Shown: in pieces, positions 43,654 through 53,207 of the stretch
Numbering within the stretch: position 1 is the stretch's first letter
Layout: the number at the start of each line of letters is the position of its first letter
Assembly: GCF_031085175.1 (NCBI RefSeq)
Contig: NZ_JAVHUY010000044.1
Coordinates: forward strand, 21,711 to 85,710
Direction of reading: 5' to 3'
From: Phytohabitans maris
Lineage (GTDB): Bacteria > Actinomycetota > Actinomycetes > Mycobacteriales > Micromonosporaceae
DNA length: 64,000 nucleotides
The notes under the pieces: generated by a model
What the model saw: only the letters and a program-made list of their open reading frames with translations
What the model was told of the DNA's origin: nothing
The model's database searches: none
Program-made: the position numbers and the translations under genes

Positions 43654-44091
43654 CGCCACGTTCATTGTGGACGGGAGAGCACGTGTCGTGTTCCCGTCAT
43701 TACGAGCCGTGTCTGGCGTACATTCTTTCCGGTGATGTCGGTTACCTGACAACCGCCCTAGGTCAATTCGTCCCGAGGGTGGCTGATAAGTGGCGAAGCA
43801 ATGAATTCGCGGGCGTGTATCAAAACTGGTCCTAGCGCCTCTGACCAGGGCAAACGTCTCCGAGTGGCGAGTTCGTACGGGAAATGGTCTCTTGTTTCAT
43901 CGATGTTTCCAACTCGACCTCCACGGCCGTATGGCCAAACGGTCGAGCGGGGCCCGGCCGCACGTCGTGCTGGCGGCCGCATCCGATAATTGTGCAGGTC
44001 TGGCGGCGGGGCTAACGTTTCCCCGCTGATCTCTGGTCATCGGGGGGTACGGAATGAACCTGGTTCGGGCGCGCTGAGGGGGCGACCGCTT
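43654..44091. other. Gene-free, relatively AT-rich upstream region
   Basis: 438 bases with clearly lower GC than the coding DNA. A small hairpin GCGGGG (44006-44011) / CCCCGC (44021-44026) with a 9-base loop lies near its end. No protein or RNA gene recognised. A long leader or regulatory region for the secreted DUF4082 protein downstream is the likeliest use. Confidence 0.5.
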
Positions 44092-47000
44092 GTGAATAGT
44101 GGGCATCAAGGCAGTGACGGCGTGAGTCGCGTGCTCAAGGGAGCCGCGGTGACCGCCGCGCGGGTGGCCGCATCGGGGGGAAGGGCGTTGGACGCGTTCC
44201 TGCGCAGCCGCCTCATGCGCACCCGGGCGCGCCGGCGGGTGACGCTCGCCGCGGGCGCGGCGACGCTCTGTGTCGTCGCCGGTGGGCTCGTGGTGGCACC
44301 GGCGGCGATGGCGGCCGCCGACCCGTGTGCCCCACTCATCAACCCGGTCGCTTGTGAAAACTCCAAGCCGGGCAACCCCTCCTCCGAGTGGGAGATCTGG
44401 GAGGCGGGCGAGGAGTCGATCCAGGGCTTCGCCACCGACATCAGCGTGAACGTCGGGCAGCAGATCAAGTTCAAGATCAAGACCCCGGCGACCTCGTACA
44501 AGATCGATATCTACCGCCTCGGCTACTACGACGGCGACGGTGCTCGCAAGATCACCAGTATCTCGCCGAGCGTGTCGCTGCCGCAGAGCCAGCCGGCCTG
44601 CATCACCGACCCCGCCACCGAGATCTACGACTGCGGCAACTGGGCGGTCTCCGCACAGTGGACGGTGCCGAGCACCACGGTCTCCGGCGTCTTCATCGCC
44701 AAGCTGACCCGCACCGACTCGGGTGGCAACGGCGACAGCAGCCACATCACGTTCGTGGTGCGCAACGACGCCAGCACGTCCGACCTGTTCTTCCAGACCT
44801 CGGACACGACCTGGCACGCCTACAACATGTACGGCGGCAGCAACTTCTACCACGGCGGCGACAACGGCCGGGCGTACAAGATCAGCTACAACCGCCCGTT
44901 CGGCACCCGGGGCAACAACCCCGAGGACTTCCTCTTCAGCAACGAGTACCCGATGCTGCGCTTCCTCGAGCGCAACGGGTACGACGTCAGCTACACCACC
45001 GGCATCGACTCCGACCGCCGGGGCAACCTGATCAAGAACCACCAGGTGTTCCTCTCCACCGGCCACGACGAGTACTGGTCCGGCGCGCAGCGGGCGAACG
45101 TCGAGGCGGCCCGGGACGCGGGCGTCAACCTCGCGTTCTTCAGCGGCAACGAGGTCTACTGGAAGACCCGGTACGAGAACAGCAAGGACGGCACCAACAC
45201 GGCGTACCGGACGCTGGTCTGCTACAAGGAGACCTGGTCCAACGACAAGATCGACCCGTCCACCGAGTGGACCGGCACGTGGCGTGACCCGCGGTTCACC
45301 CCGCCGTCCAACGGCGGCCGGCCGGAAAACGGGCTGACCGGCACCGCGTACATGTCCAACAACGTCGACCTGCCCATCCAGGTGCCGGCCGCGCAGGGTA
45401 AGAACCGGTTCTGGCGCAACACCAGCGTCGCCGGCCTCAGCGGCACCCAGGTCGCCACGCTCGCGCCGCACACCGTCGGGTACGAGTCCGACGAGGACCT
45501 CGACAACGGTCACCGGCCGCCGGGCCTGATCCGGCTCTCCACGACCGTCGGTGAGACGCCCGAGCTCCTGCGCGACTTCGGCAACACGGTCACGCCCGGC
45601 ACGACCACGCACCACGTCACCATGTACCGGGCGGCCAGCGGCGCGCTGGTCTTCTCCGCCGGCACGATCCAGTGGGCGTGGGGCCTCGACGAGTACCACG
45701 ACGGCACCGTCGAGCCGGTCGACCCGGCCATGCAGCAGGCCACGCTCAACCTGCTCGCCGACATGGGCGCCTTCCCCGGCACCCTGATGTCCGGCAAGAC
45801 GATGCCGACCGCGTCCGGCGACTCGACCAAGCCGACCGTCGCGATCGCCTCGCCGGCCGCGAACGCCTCGCTGGTCAACGGCAACCAGGTGACCGTCACC
45901 GGTACGGCGGCGGACGTCGGCGGCGTGGTCGCGGGCGTCGAGGTCTCCACCGACGGCGGCGAGAGCTGGCACCCGGCCACGGGTACCACCTCCTGGTCGT
46001 ACTCCTTCTACACCACCGGCGCGGGCACCCAGGCGATCATGGTCCGGTCGATCGACGACACGGCCAACATCGGCAACCCGGTCACCCGCACCATCAACCT
46101 GACCGGACCGAGCACGATCTTCGGCGCGCGTACGCCCGAGACGGCCGCGGTGACCGACACGAACGGCATGGAGCTGGGCGTGCGGTTCAAGCCGGACACC
46201 GACGGCTACATCACCGGCATCCGGTTCTACAAGGGCACCGGCAACGGCGGTACCCACACCGGCAGCCTGTGGAGCGAGGGCGGCTCGCGGCTGGCGACCG
46301 CCACGTTCTCCAACGAGACCACGACCGGCTGGCAGAAGGTCACCTTCGCCAACCCGGTGCCGGTGTTCGCCAACACCACCTACATCGCCTCGTACTTCGC
46401 CCCGCAGGGCCGGTACTCGGCGGACCAGGGCGCGTTCACGATCGAGGACGTCAAGGCGTTCCCGCTGCGGGCGCTCCGCTCCTCGTCGGCGGATGGCAAC
46501 GGTGTCTTCAAGGAGGGCGCCGGCTTCCCCGGCGGCAGCTACAAGGACACCAACTACTGGGTGGACGTGACGTTCACGCCGAGCAACGCGGCCGCGCCGA
46601 CCGTACTCACCGCGGTGCCGCTGGCCGACTCCACCGACATCGCGGTGAACGTGAAGCCGCAGGCGGTCTTCTCGGAGGCGATCAACACCTCGTCGCTGCA
46701 GTTCACCGTGAAGAACCCGGCCAACGTCTCGGCCCCCGGCTCGGTCAGCTACGACTCCGCCAGCAAGACCGCGACGTTCACCCCGTCCGCCAACCTGGCG
46801 TCCGAGACCGTGTACACGGTGGCCGTCTCGGCCGCCGACACCGCCGGCAACGCGATGGACTCGCCGCGCACCTGGTCGTTCACGACCGCGCTCGACCCGT
46901 CGGTGCAGCGGCTCTTCGAGGAGAGCGCGGTGCCGAACGACCCGAGCGTCAACGACAGCAACCCGGTCGAGCTGGGTGTGAAGTTCACCCCACAGGTCAA

Positions 47001-48015
47001 CGGGCAGGTCGTCGGCATCCGGTTCTACAAGGGCGGCGGCAACTCGGGTACGCACGTCGGCACGCTGTGGAGCAGCGGCGGCGGCCAGCTCGCCCGGGTG
47101 ACGTTCACCAACGAGGGTGGCAACGGCTGGCAGACCGCGCGCTTCTCCAGCCCGGTCAACGTGACGGCCGGCACCACGTACGTGGCGTCGTACCACGCGC
47201 CGAGCGGCCACTACGCGGCGTCGGGCAACTTCTTCACCTCGACGTACTCGCATGGCCAGATGACCGCGCCGAGCGGCAACAACGGTGTCTACAACTACAC
47301 GTCGACGCCGGCGTTCCCGCAGGACTCGTACAACTCCAGCAACTACTGGGTCGAGCCGATGTTCATCCCGGGTAGTGGCGGCGGCGACCCGACGCCGACG
47401 CCCAGCCCATCGGGGAGCGGCAGCCCGTCGCCGTCGCCGTCGCCGTCCCCGACGGAGACGCAGTGGCCGACCGGCACCACCATCTTCACGGCGGCGGACA
47501 CTCCGCAGTCGGCCTCCTGGAACGACAACGACTCGATCGAGGTCGGTGCCAAGTTCCGGTCGGACGTCAACGGGCAGGTGACCGCGATCCGGTTCTACAA
47601 GGGCGCGGGCAACACCGGGACGCACGTGGGCACGATCTGGTCGACCAGCGGGCAGGTGCTGGGCACGGCGGTCTTCACCAGCGAGTCGGGCTCCGGCTGG
47701 CAGACGGCCACGCTCACCACGCCGGTGAGCATCACGGCGGGCACGAGCTACGTGGTCTCGTACCACACGACCACGGGCCACTACGCGGTGACGGTCAACC
47801 AGTTCGGCGGGGTGGACTTCGACCGGCCACCACTGCACGTCCTCGCCTATGGTGGGGTCTACCAGTACGGTGCCGGCCAGGTCTATCCGAGCAACGGCTC
47901 CGGCCACAACTACTGGGTGGACGTAGTGTTCCACCAGCTGACCGGGAGCACGGATCCGGCCGGGTCTCTCGCGGGGCCCGGCCGGACGGTCTTGAACTGG
48001 GGAGTTCTTCGGTGA
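44092..48015 (+). CDS. Giant secreted protein: DMF-amidase-like domain, Ig-like domains and three DUF4082 domains
   Basis: 1307 residues from GTG 44092, which has GAGGGGG 10 bases upstream. A long basic N-terminus leads to a signal segment (RRVTLAAGAATLCVVAGGLVVAPAAMAA). Residues about 70-570 match the large subunit type of N,N-dimethylformamidase (IDIYRLGYYDGDGARKI, LFSNEYPMLRFLERNGYDVSY, STGHDEYWS, AGTIQWAWGLDEY). Ig-like segments follow, with a Big-type one at about 835-936. Three DUF4082 domains start near 674, 939 and 1129, each with TAIRFYKGxGNxGTH. A Ser/Pro linker precedes the last. Probably a surface glycan- or amide-acting protein. Its stop overlaps the flippase start (GTGA). The frame is open from 43990. 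Confidence 0.85.
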   Translation: MNSGHQGSDGVSRVLKGAAVTAARVAASGGRALDAFLRSRLMRTRARRRVTLAAGAATLCVVAGGLVVAPAAMAAADPCAPLINPVACENSKPGNPSSEWEIWEAGEESIQGFATDISVNVGQQIKFKIKTPATSYKIDIYRLGYYDGDGARKITSISPSVSLPQSQPACITDPATEIYDCGNWAVSAQWTVPSTTVSGVFIAKLTRTDSGGNGDSSHITFVVRNDASTSDLFFQTSDTTWHAYNMYGGSNFYHGGDNGRAYKISYNRPFGTRGNNPEDFLFSNEYPMLRFLERNGYDVSYTTGIDSDRRGNLIKNHQVFLSTGHDEYWSGAQRANVEAARDAGVNLAFFSGNEVYWKTRYENSKDGTNTAYRTLVCYKETWSNDKIDPSTEWTGTWRDPRFTPPSNGGRPENGLTGTAYMSNNVDLPIQVPAAQGKNRFWRNTSVAGLSGTQVATLAPHTVGYESDEDLDNGHRPPGLIRLSTTVGETPELLRDFGNTVTPGTTTHHVTMYRAASGALVFSAGTIQWAWGLDEYHDGTVEPVDPAMQQATLNLLADMGAFPGTLMSGKTMPTASGDSTKPTVAIASPAANASLVNGNQVTVTGTAADVGGVVAGVEVSTDGGESWHPATGTTSWSYSFYTTGAGTQAIMVRSIDDTANIGNPVTRTINLTGPSTIFGARTPETAAVTDTNGMELGVRFKPDTDGYITGIRFYKGTGNGGTHTGSLWSEGGSRLATATFSNETTTGWQKVTFANPVPVFANTTYIASYFAPQGRYSADQGAFTIEDVKAFPLRALRSSSADGNGVFKEGAGFPGGSYKDTNYWVDVTFTPSNAAAPTVLTAVPLADSTDIAVNVKPQAVFSEAINTSSLQFTVKNPANVSAPGSVSYDSASKTATFTPSANLASETVYTVAVSAADTAGNAMDSPRTWSFTTALDPSVQRLFEESAVPNDPSVNDSNPVELGVKFTPQVNGQVVGIRFYKGGGNSGTHVGTLWSSGGGQLARVTFTNEGGNGWQTARFSSPVNVTAGTTYVASYHAPSGHYAASGNFFTSTYSHGQMTAPSGNNGVYNYTSTPAFPQDSYNSSNYWVEPMFIPGSGGGDPTPTPSPSGSGSPSPSPSPSPTETQWPTGTTIFTAADTPQSASWNDNDSIEVGAKFRSDVNGQVTAIRFYKGAGNTGTHVGTIWSTSGQVLGTAVFTSESGSGWQTATLTTPVSITAGTSYVVSYHTTTGHYAVTVNQFGGVDFDRPPLHVLAYGGVYQYGAGQVYPSNGSGHNYWVDVVFHQLTGSTDPAGSLAGPGRTVLNWGVLR

Positions 48016-49487
48016 GCGATTCGCTGTTCGGCCGCGCGGGCAAGGCGCTCGGCTGGAGCTTCGCCTCCACCGCCCTCGGGCGGCTGAGCACGCTCGCGAT
48101 CGGCATCGCGATCGCGCGGCTGCTCGGCCCGGAGGAGTTCGGCACGTTCGCCGTGGCCACCGTCGCGCTGCTGGCCGTGCTGAGCTTCAACGAGCTGGGC
48201 GTGAGCCTCGCGATCGTACGGTGGCCGGGCGACCCGAGACAGATCGCGCCCACCGTACTCACGATCTCCGTCATCTCCAGCGTCATCGTCTACATCGGAT
48301 GCTTCGTCGGCGCCCCGTACTTCGCCAGCGCCATGGGCGAGCCGGACGCCACCGGCGTGGTCCGCCTGCTCTGCCTCAGCGTCATCATCGACGGCCTGGT
48401 CGCCACGCCCGCGGCGATGCTCCAGCGGGAGTTCCGGCAGGGTCGCAAGACGATCGTCGACCAGACCACCCACTGGCTCGGCTCGCTGACCTCGATCACC
48501 TGCGCGTTCACCGGCATGGGTGCGATGAGCCTGGCAGTGGGCCGGCTCACCGGCGCGCTGGCCGGCGCGGTGCTGTTCATCGCGTTCGCGCCGCAGGCCA
48601 TGCGCTTCGGCCTCAACCGCGAGAAGGCCAAGGCGCTGATGCGCTTCGGCCTGCCGCTCGCCGGGTCGAGCATCATCGTCTTCGCCGTCAACAACGTCGA
48701 CCGCATCCTGGTCGGCGCGGCCCTGGGCCCGGTCGCCCTCGGCTACTACGTGCTGGCCGCCAACCTCGCCGGCTGGCCGATCAACATCTTCTCCCAGCCG
48801 GTCCGCGCGGTCGCCCCGGCCGCGCTCGCCCGCCTCCAGGGCGACAAGCCGGCCATGCGCACCACGTTCCTCTCCACCGCCGGCCTCCTGGCCGCCGCCA
48901 CGCTTCCGGCCTGCGTCGTACTGGCCGCCGCCGCGGAGCCGCTCATCCGCCTGGTGTACGGGACGGTCTGGGAGCCCGCCGCCACGATCCTGCCGTGGCT
49001 GGCGCTGGTCGCCGCGGTGCGCATCCTCTTCGAGCTCGTCTACGACTACTTCGTGGTCCTGGCCAGCAGCCGCGTGGTGCTGACGGCGCAGCTGGCCTGG
49101 CTGATCGCGCTCATCCCGGCCCTGGTCGCCGGCGCCGCCATCGCCGACCTCCAGGGCGCCGGCGCGGCCCAGCTGGCGGTCGCCCTGGTGGTCGTGCTCC
49201 CCATCTACCTGTACGAGCTACGCCGCAGCGGCATCGCCGCCGGCGCGCTCGGCCGGCGGCTGGCCCTGCCGGTCCTGGGCGCCGCCGCGGTCGGCGGTGT
49301 GGTCGCCCTGACCAGCCACCTGATCACCGTCGACCTGCTGGCGCTCGCGGTGGCCGGCCTGGTTGGCGTGGCCGGGATGGGCGCGCTGCTCTACCGCCTG
49401 CGCCACCTGATCGGCACCCTCCGCCGCATCGGCGCCGCCGCCGACGAGGCCACGGCCGAACCCGCCCCGGTCCCGGCCCCCGCCTGA
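48012..49487 (+). CDS. Oligosaccharide flippase (Wzx-like)
   Basis: 491 residues, about 14 spans. MOP-superfamily flippase: GRAGKALGWSFASTALGRLSTLAIGIAIARLLGPEEFGTFAVA at the N-terminus and GYYVLAANLAGWPINIFSQPVRAVAPAALARLQGD midway are the typical polysaccharide-synthesis motifs. It would turn lipid-linked repeat units to the outer face for the Wzy-like protein at 30651. GTG 48012 lies in the stop of the giant secreted gene, so the two are coupled in translation. C-terminal tail Ala/Pro-rich. Confidence 0.9.
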   Translation: MSDSLFGRAGKALGWSFASTALGRLSTLAIGIAIARLLGPEEFGTFAVATVALLAVLSFNELGVSLAIVRWPGDPRQIAPTVLTISVISSVIVYIGCFVGAPYFASAMGEPDATGVVRLLCLSVIIDGLVATPAAMLQREFRQGRKTIVDQTTHWLGSLTSITCAFTGMGAMSLAVGRLTGALAGAVLFIAFAPQAMRFGLNREKAKALMRFGLPLAGSSIIVFAVNNVDRILVGAALGPVALGYYVLAANLAGWPINIFSQPVRAVAPAALARLQGDKPAMRTTFLSTAGLLAAATLPACVVLAAAAEPLIRLVYGTVWEPAATILPWLALVAAVRILFELVYDYFVVLASSRVVLTAQLAWLIALIPALVAGAAIADLQGAGAAQLAVALVVVLPIYLYELRRSGIAAGALGRRLALPVLGAAAVGGVVALTSHLITVDLLALAVAGLVGVAGMGALLYRLRHLIGTLRRIGAAADEATAEPAPVPAPA

Positions 49488-49567
49488 CCCGTCCGGTCCC
49501 GCCTCGATGCGTCGGGCGCTCACAGGACGGTCAGGTTCAAGTTCATCGATCGAGGGCCGGGTCTGCG

Positions 49568-49626
49568 ACCAGCGGTACTCCAGATACCTTATGGGGCCGC
49601 CATAACGTACTTCCGGTACCGCTGGT
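49568..49626. repeat. Nested palindrome at a convergent junction
   Basis: Arms ACCAGCGGTAC (49568-49578) and GTACCGCTGGT (49616-49626) enclose TTATGG (49589-49594) and CCATAA (49600-49605) around GGCCG. Both stems are perfect. It sits between the flippase and the convergent glycosyltransferase; a bidirectional terminator is likely. Confidence 0.82.
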
Positions 49627-49670
49627 GCTCATCCCGGCGGCCGTGGCGGGGCGAGCTGTCCGGTGTGGAG

Positions 49671-50915
49671 CTATGAGCCGGGCTTGATGGAGGCGGCGGC
49701 CAGCGTCGGGGCGTTGAAGTCGTCGCGGGCGGCGCTCTTGCGCAGCGACTCGTACCGGCGGCGGGTCTTGTGGGCCGCCAGGCCGGCCAGCGACCGCAGG
49801 CCGTCGCGGGTGCGCGCTCCGGCGCCCTGCTTCACGGCCAGCGCCTGCTCGTAGATCTCCACCTGTAGGCGGGCGGCGCGCTGGAGGCTGAAGCGCTCGA
49901 CGACGAGTTCGCGGCCGTACGTGCCGAGCTTCGCGCGCTCGCCGGGGTCGGCCAGCAGGCGGCGCAGCACCGTGCCGAGGTCGTCCACCTGGCCTACGCC
50001 GTACCAGCCCTGCTCCAGGAAGAGGTCGACGCTCTCCGGCGTCAGCAGCCGCCAGAAGCCCTCCTCGCCCTGTACCACCAGCGGTTTGCCGAACGCGAGC
50101 GCGCGCAGCGCCGAGCCGCCCATGCCGAGCATGATGTCGGCGGCGGCGTACGCCGGCCGGGGGTCGAGCAGCTCGCCGGTGAGCACGACGGCGCGCCGCC
50201 CGGCGCGGGTGTTGGCGGCCGCCGCGCGGGCCTCGACGGTCTCGCGGGCCACGCCGTCACCGACGACCACGAGCCGTACCGCCACGTGCTGGGCCAGCTC
50301 GCCGACCGTGTCGATCGCGGTGAGGATGCCCTCCAGCTTGAGCTGCGGCGAGAGGCGGGTGACCGCGACGATGTCCACGTACCCCGGGTCGAGGCCGAAC
50401 TCCGCGCGGAAGTCGGCCGTGGGGTGCCCGGGCGCGTTCTGGACGACGTCGACCGGCGGCTCGATCAGGTGCACCGGGCCGGGCCGGCGGGCGGCGGTGT
50501 GCCGCTGGAGCGCGGCCGTGCCGACCACCAGGTGCATCGAGGCGGGCAGGAACGGCGCCACCGCCATCGACATCACCGTGGCCACGGCGGCGGCGCGGCC
50601 ACCGGGGTAGACGGCGGCGTTGGCCTCCAGGGCGGGCGGCCACTCGTAGCCGTGCACGACGTCGAGGCCGCGGGCGCGGATCAGGCGTCGCAGCTTCGCG
50701 GTCACGCCCGGCGAAGGGCGGCGCCGGCGGTCGCTGATCGGCAGGTGCTCCATGCCCATCGCGGTGACCCGGTCGACCAGCGGGCCGGGCTCGCCGATGA
50801 CGGCCACCTCGTGGCCCAGGTCGCGGACGGCCGCGGCCAGCTCGATCGCGTTGAGCTGGCTGCCACCGACGTGCATGCCGTGCGGGTAGACCAGGATCCT
50901 CACTGGACGCTCCAC
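49671..50915 (-). CDS. Glycosyltransferase, GT4-like
   Basis: 414 residues. GT-B fold with N-terminal ILVYPHGMHVGGSQLNAIELAAAVRDLGHEVAVIGEPGPL (the GGSQ acceptor loop of GT4) and donor half VDIVAVTRLSPQLKLEGILTAIDTV, DIMLGMGGSALRALAFGKPLVVQGEEGFW. The tail of about 60 residues is basic. GTG 50915. Last gene of the long minus-strand operon, 19 bases after the membrane propeller gene; it probably adds the sugar made by that operon. Confidence 0.87.
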   Translation of the reverse strand: MERPVRILVYPHGMHVGGSQLNAIELAAAVRDLGHEVAVIGEPGPLVDRVTAMGMEHLPISDRRRRPSPGVTAKLRRLIRARGLDVVHGYEWPPALEANAAVYPGGRAAAVATVMSMAVAPFLPASMHLVVGTAALQRHTAARRPGPVHLIEPPVDVVQNAPGHPTADFRAEFGLDPGYVDIVAVTRLSPQLKLEGILTAIDTVGELAQHVAVRLVVVGDGVARETVEARAAAANTRAGRRAVVLTGELLDPRPAYAAADIMLGMGGSALRALAFGKPLVVQGEEGFWRLLTPESVDLFLEQGWYGVGQVDDLGTVLRRLLADPGERAKLGTYGRELVVERFSLQRAARLQVEIYEQALAVKQGAGARTRDGLRSLAGLAAHKTRRRYESLRKSAARDDFNAPTLAAASIKPGS

Positions 50916-50934
50916 AGTAGACCGACGGAAAGGG

Positions 50935-51951
50935 TCATCGCACGACCGCGGGGGACCACGCGTCGTGGATCAGCAGCTTCGCCGCGCCCGTGCCGTCGGC
51001 CGGTACGCTCCACACGTCGCTCGTGGCCGTGTCCGCCCCCTCGCGCGGCAGGCCGTAGAGGACCGTCTTGTCGTCGAGCCAGACGGCCTGGTCGTCGACG
51101 CTGCGCTCCTCGGCGAGCAGGCTCTCCTTGCCGCTGCGCAGGTCGTACACGGCCAGCCGCCACTTGCCCGCGGGCAGGTCGCCGTGCTTCTTGAACGCGA
51201 CCCGCGTGCCGTCCGGGGAGAGCGACGGGCACTCCACGTCTTCGCGGATCGTGGTCACCTTCTTGGCCGACAGGCTCCCCTCGACCAGCCAGGTCTTCCC
51301 GCCGGAGGCCGCGGTGGCGTAGAAGCGGTCGTTGTCGGCGAAGGTGACGCCCCAGAGGTTCTTGTCGCGGGGGTTGACGACCTTGCCGTCGACGACGAGG
51401 TCGAACTGCTCGATGTCGCCGACCACCGTGCCGTCCGTGCGGGACACCACGGTACGGGTGGAGAACTGGCCGGGCGAGGCGTACGAGTCGCCGAAGACGA
51501 ACGCCGTCGTGGCCGCCAGCGAGCCGTCCCGGGAGAGCCGGGCGCGGCTGGGGATGCCGGCGAGCGGCAGGTCGTGCGAGGGCGCCCACTCCGCGTCGAG
51601 CAGCGCCGCCTTGTACGTGGTGACGAGGCCGCGCTCGGCGCTCAGGCAGATCGCGTCGACGGCGGTGGCGTACACCCGGTCGCAGGAGGCCGGTGTGATC
51701 GCGCGCGGGCCGTCGGGGCTGCTCAGCGGCACGACCGCCACCTGCCCGTACCCCTGCCCGAGGGCGGTGCTGCGGAAGACCAGGTGCGGCGCGGACCGCA
51801 GCGCGGTGAGGTCGTCGCGCACCGGTACCGGTGGGGCGTCCTCGCGCGCCTCGGCCTGGGAGTGGCGCGCGTACAGCACGTACCCGGAAGCGCCGAGAAC
51901 GACCACGACGACGATGGCGACGAGCGCGTAGATCCGCGACCTGGAGATCAC
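50935..51951 (-). CDS. Membrane-anchored TolB-like beta-propeller protein
   Basis: 338 residues. One N-terminal span (IYALVAIVVVVVLGASGYVLYA) then an extracytoplasmic propeller with TolB/WD40-type blades: ECPSLSPDGTRVAFKKHG, WRLAVYDLRSGKESLLAEE, VDDQAVWLDDKTVLYGLP and DVWSVPADGTGAAKLL. Such domains bind proteins or glycans; no enzyme residues seen. GTG 51951 overlaps the MFS stop (GTGA), so it is paired with that transporter and may assist it. Confidence 0.82.
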   Translation of the reverse strand: MISRSRIYALVAIVVVVVLGASGYVLYARHSQAEAREDAPPVPVRDDLTALRSAPHLVFRSTALGQGYGQVAVVPLSSPDGPRAITPASCDRVYATAVDAICLSAERGLVTTYKAALLDAEWAPSHDLPLAGIPSRARLSRDGSLAATTAFVFGDSYASPGQFSTRTVVSRTDGTVVGDIEQFDLVVDGKVVNPRDKNLWGVTFADNDRFYATAASGGKTWLVEGSLSAKKVTTIREDVECPSLSPDGTRVAFKKHGDLPAGKWRLAVYDLRSGKESLLAEERSVDDQAVWLDDKTVLYGLPREGADTATSDVWSVPADGTGAAKLLIHDAWSPAVVR

Positions 51952-53195
51952 GCCGAGGCAACCTTTCCGGAGACGCCGCGCAACAGCCAGGCGGCGGCCG
52001 GGATGGCGGCGGCGAGCGCGGCCGCGACCAGCAGGAGCGCGGTGCCGCGGCCGACGACCTGCCAGAGTACGCCGAAGCCGAGCGAGGCCGCGAAGCGGGC
52101 GAGCGCCACCACCGTCTGCGCGGCCGCGATGCCGCTGCCCCGGGTCTCGGCCGGCACCAGCCGGCTGATCAGCGCGGGCAGCACGCCGTCGGTCGCCGCG
52201 TAGAACGTGCCGAGCAGCCCCAGCACCGCGAGGGTCGAGGCGAGGCCGCCGGAGGGGCGGGCGGCGAGCACGTAGCCGGCGACCAGCGCGACGTGGCCGG
52301 CGATCAGCACCCGCGCGCGCCCCAGCCGGTCGGCGAGGCGGCCGAACGGCACGGCCAGCGCGAGGTACACCACGTTGGTGCCGATGTAGAGCAGCGGGAA
52401 GTAGAGCGCGGCGAAGTCGTCGCGGTCCTGCAGCGACAGGTAGATGAACCCGTCGCCCACGGTCAGCAGGCCCAGCAGGCCGGCCGCGAGGAGTGGCCGC
52501 CGCAGCTTCCGCCCGCTGATCTCGCGGGCCACCCGGCGCAGCCCCACGCGGGCCTTGCCCGCCGCGGTGCGCAGGTTGGGGACGAGGAGCAGGAGTACGG
52601 CGAGGCCGGCGGTCGCGAAGCCGAACGACACCACGAACACCGAGTCGTAGCTGCCCGGCACCGTCCACAGCAGAGCGAACGCGACCAGCGGGCCGAGCGC
52701 CGCCCCGAACGTGTCCAGCGCCCGGTGCACCCCGAACGAGCGGCCCAGCGACTCCGGCCGCGACGAGGCGGCGATGAGCGCGTCGCGGGGCGCGGTGCGC
52801 AGCCCCTTGCCGAGCCGGTCGGCCGTGGTGACCGCCGTGATCGCGGCGAAGCCCTGCGCGGGCAGCATCGCGATCCGGCTGAGCGCGGAGACCCCGTACC
52901 CGAGGACGGCCACCAGCTTCGGGTGCTCGCGGCGGTCTGCGGCGAACCCGCCGGCGATCCGGACGACCGCGCTCACGCCCTGGTAGATGCCGTCCCAGAA
53001 GCCGTACGCCGCGGGACTGAGGCCGACCACCGCGGTCAGGTAGAGCGGCATGATCGACGCGACCATCTCGGACGAGACGTCGGTGAGGAGGCTGACGACG
53101 CCGAGCAGGATGACCGTGGAGGAGACCCGCTGGGCAACCGCGCGGCCGGCCAGCGGGGCGTCGCCGGCCGGCTTGTCGCGCAATGTCACGTACAC
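51948..53195 (-). CDS. MFS transporter
   Basis: 415 residues, about 12 spans. Pattern of the YajR/TsgA-like or sugar-efflux MFS groups: VVSLLTDVSSEMVASIMPLYL in TM1, GGFAADRREHPKLVAVLGYGVSA as motif A, DRLGKGLRTAPRDALIAASS in the TM4-5 loop, and FGRLADRLGRARVLIAGH in the second half. The DRLGKG..APRDALIA loop marks a subgroup often found near polysaccharide or antibiotic genes. Substrate unknown. GTG 53195, 12 bases after the aminotransferase, and coupled downstream. Confidence 0.87.
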   Translation of the reverse strand: MYVTLRDKPAGDAPLAGRAVAQRVSSTVILLGVVSLLTDVSSEMVASIMPLYLTAVVGLSPAAYGFWDGIYQGVSAVVRIAGGFAADRREHPKLVAVLGYGVSALSRIAMLPAQGFAAITAVTTADRLGKGLRTAPRDALIAASSRPESLGRSFGVHRALDTFGAALGPLVAFALLWTVPGSYDSVFVVSFGFATAGLAVLLLLVPNLRTAAGKARVGLRRVAREISGRKLRRPLLAAGLLGLLTVGDGFIYLSLQDRDDFAALYFPLLYIGTNVVYLALAVPFGRLADRLGRARVLIAGHVALVAGYVLAARPSGGLASTLAVLGLLGTFYAATDGVLPALISRLVPAETRGSGIAAAQTVVALARFAASLGFGVLWQVVGRGTALLLVAAALAAAIPAAAWLLRGVSGKVASA

Positions 53196-53207
53196 GGGTC
53201 AGGCACC

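Noticed and set aside
43897..47934. A 1345-codon minus-strand frame opposite the giant secreted gene.
   Set aside because: Val/Arg/Gly/His-rich shadow of a GC-rich gene; the plus strand has signal peptide and known domains.
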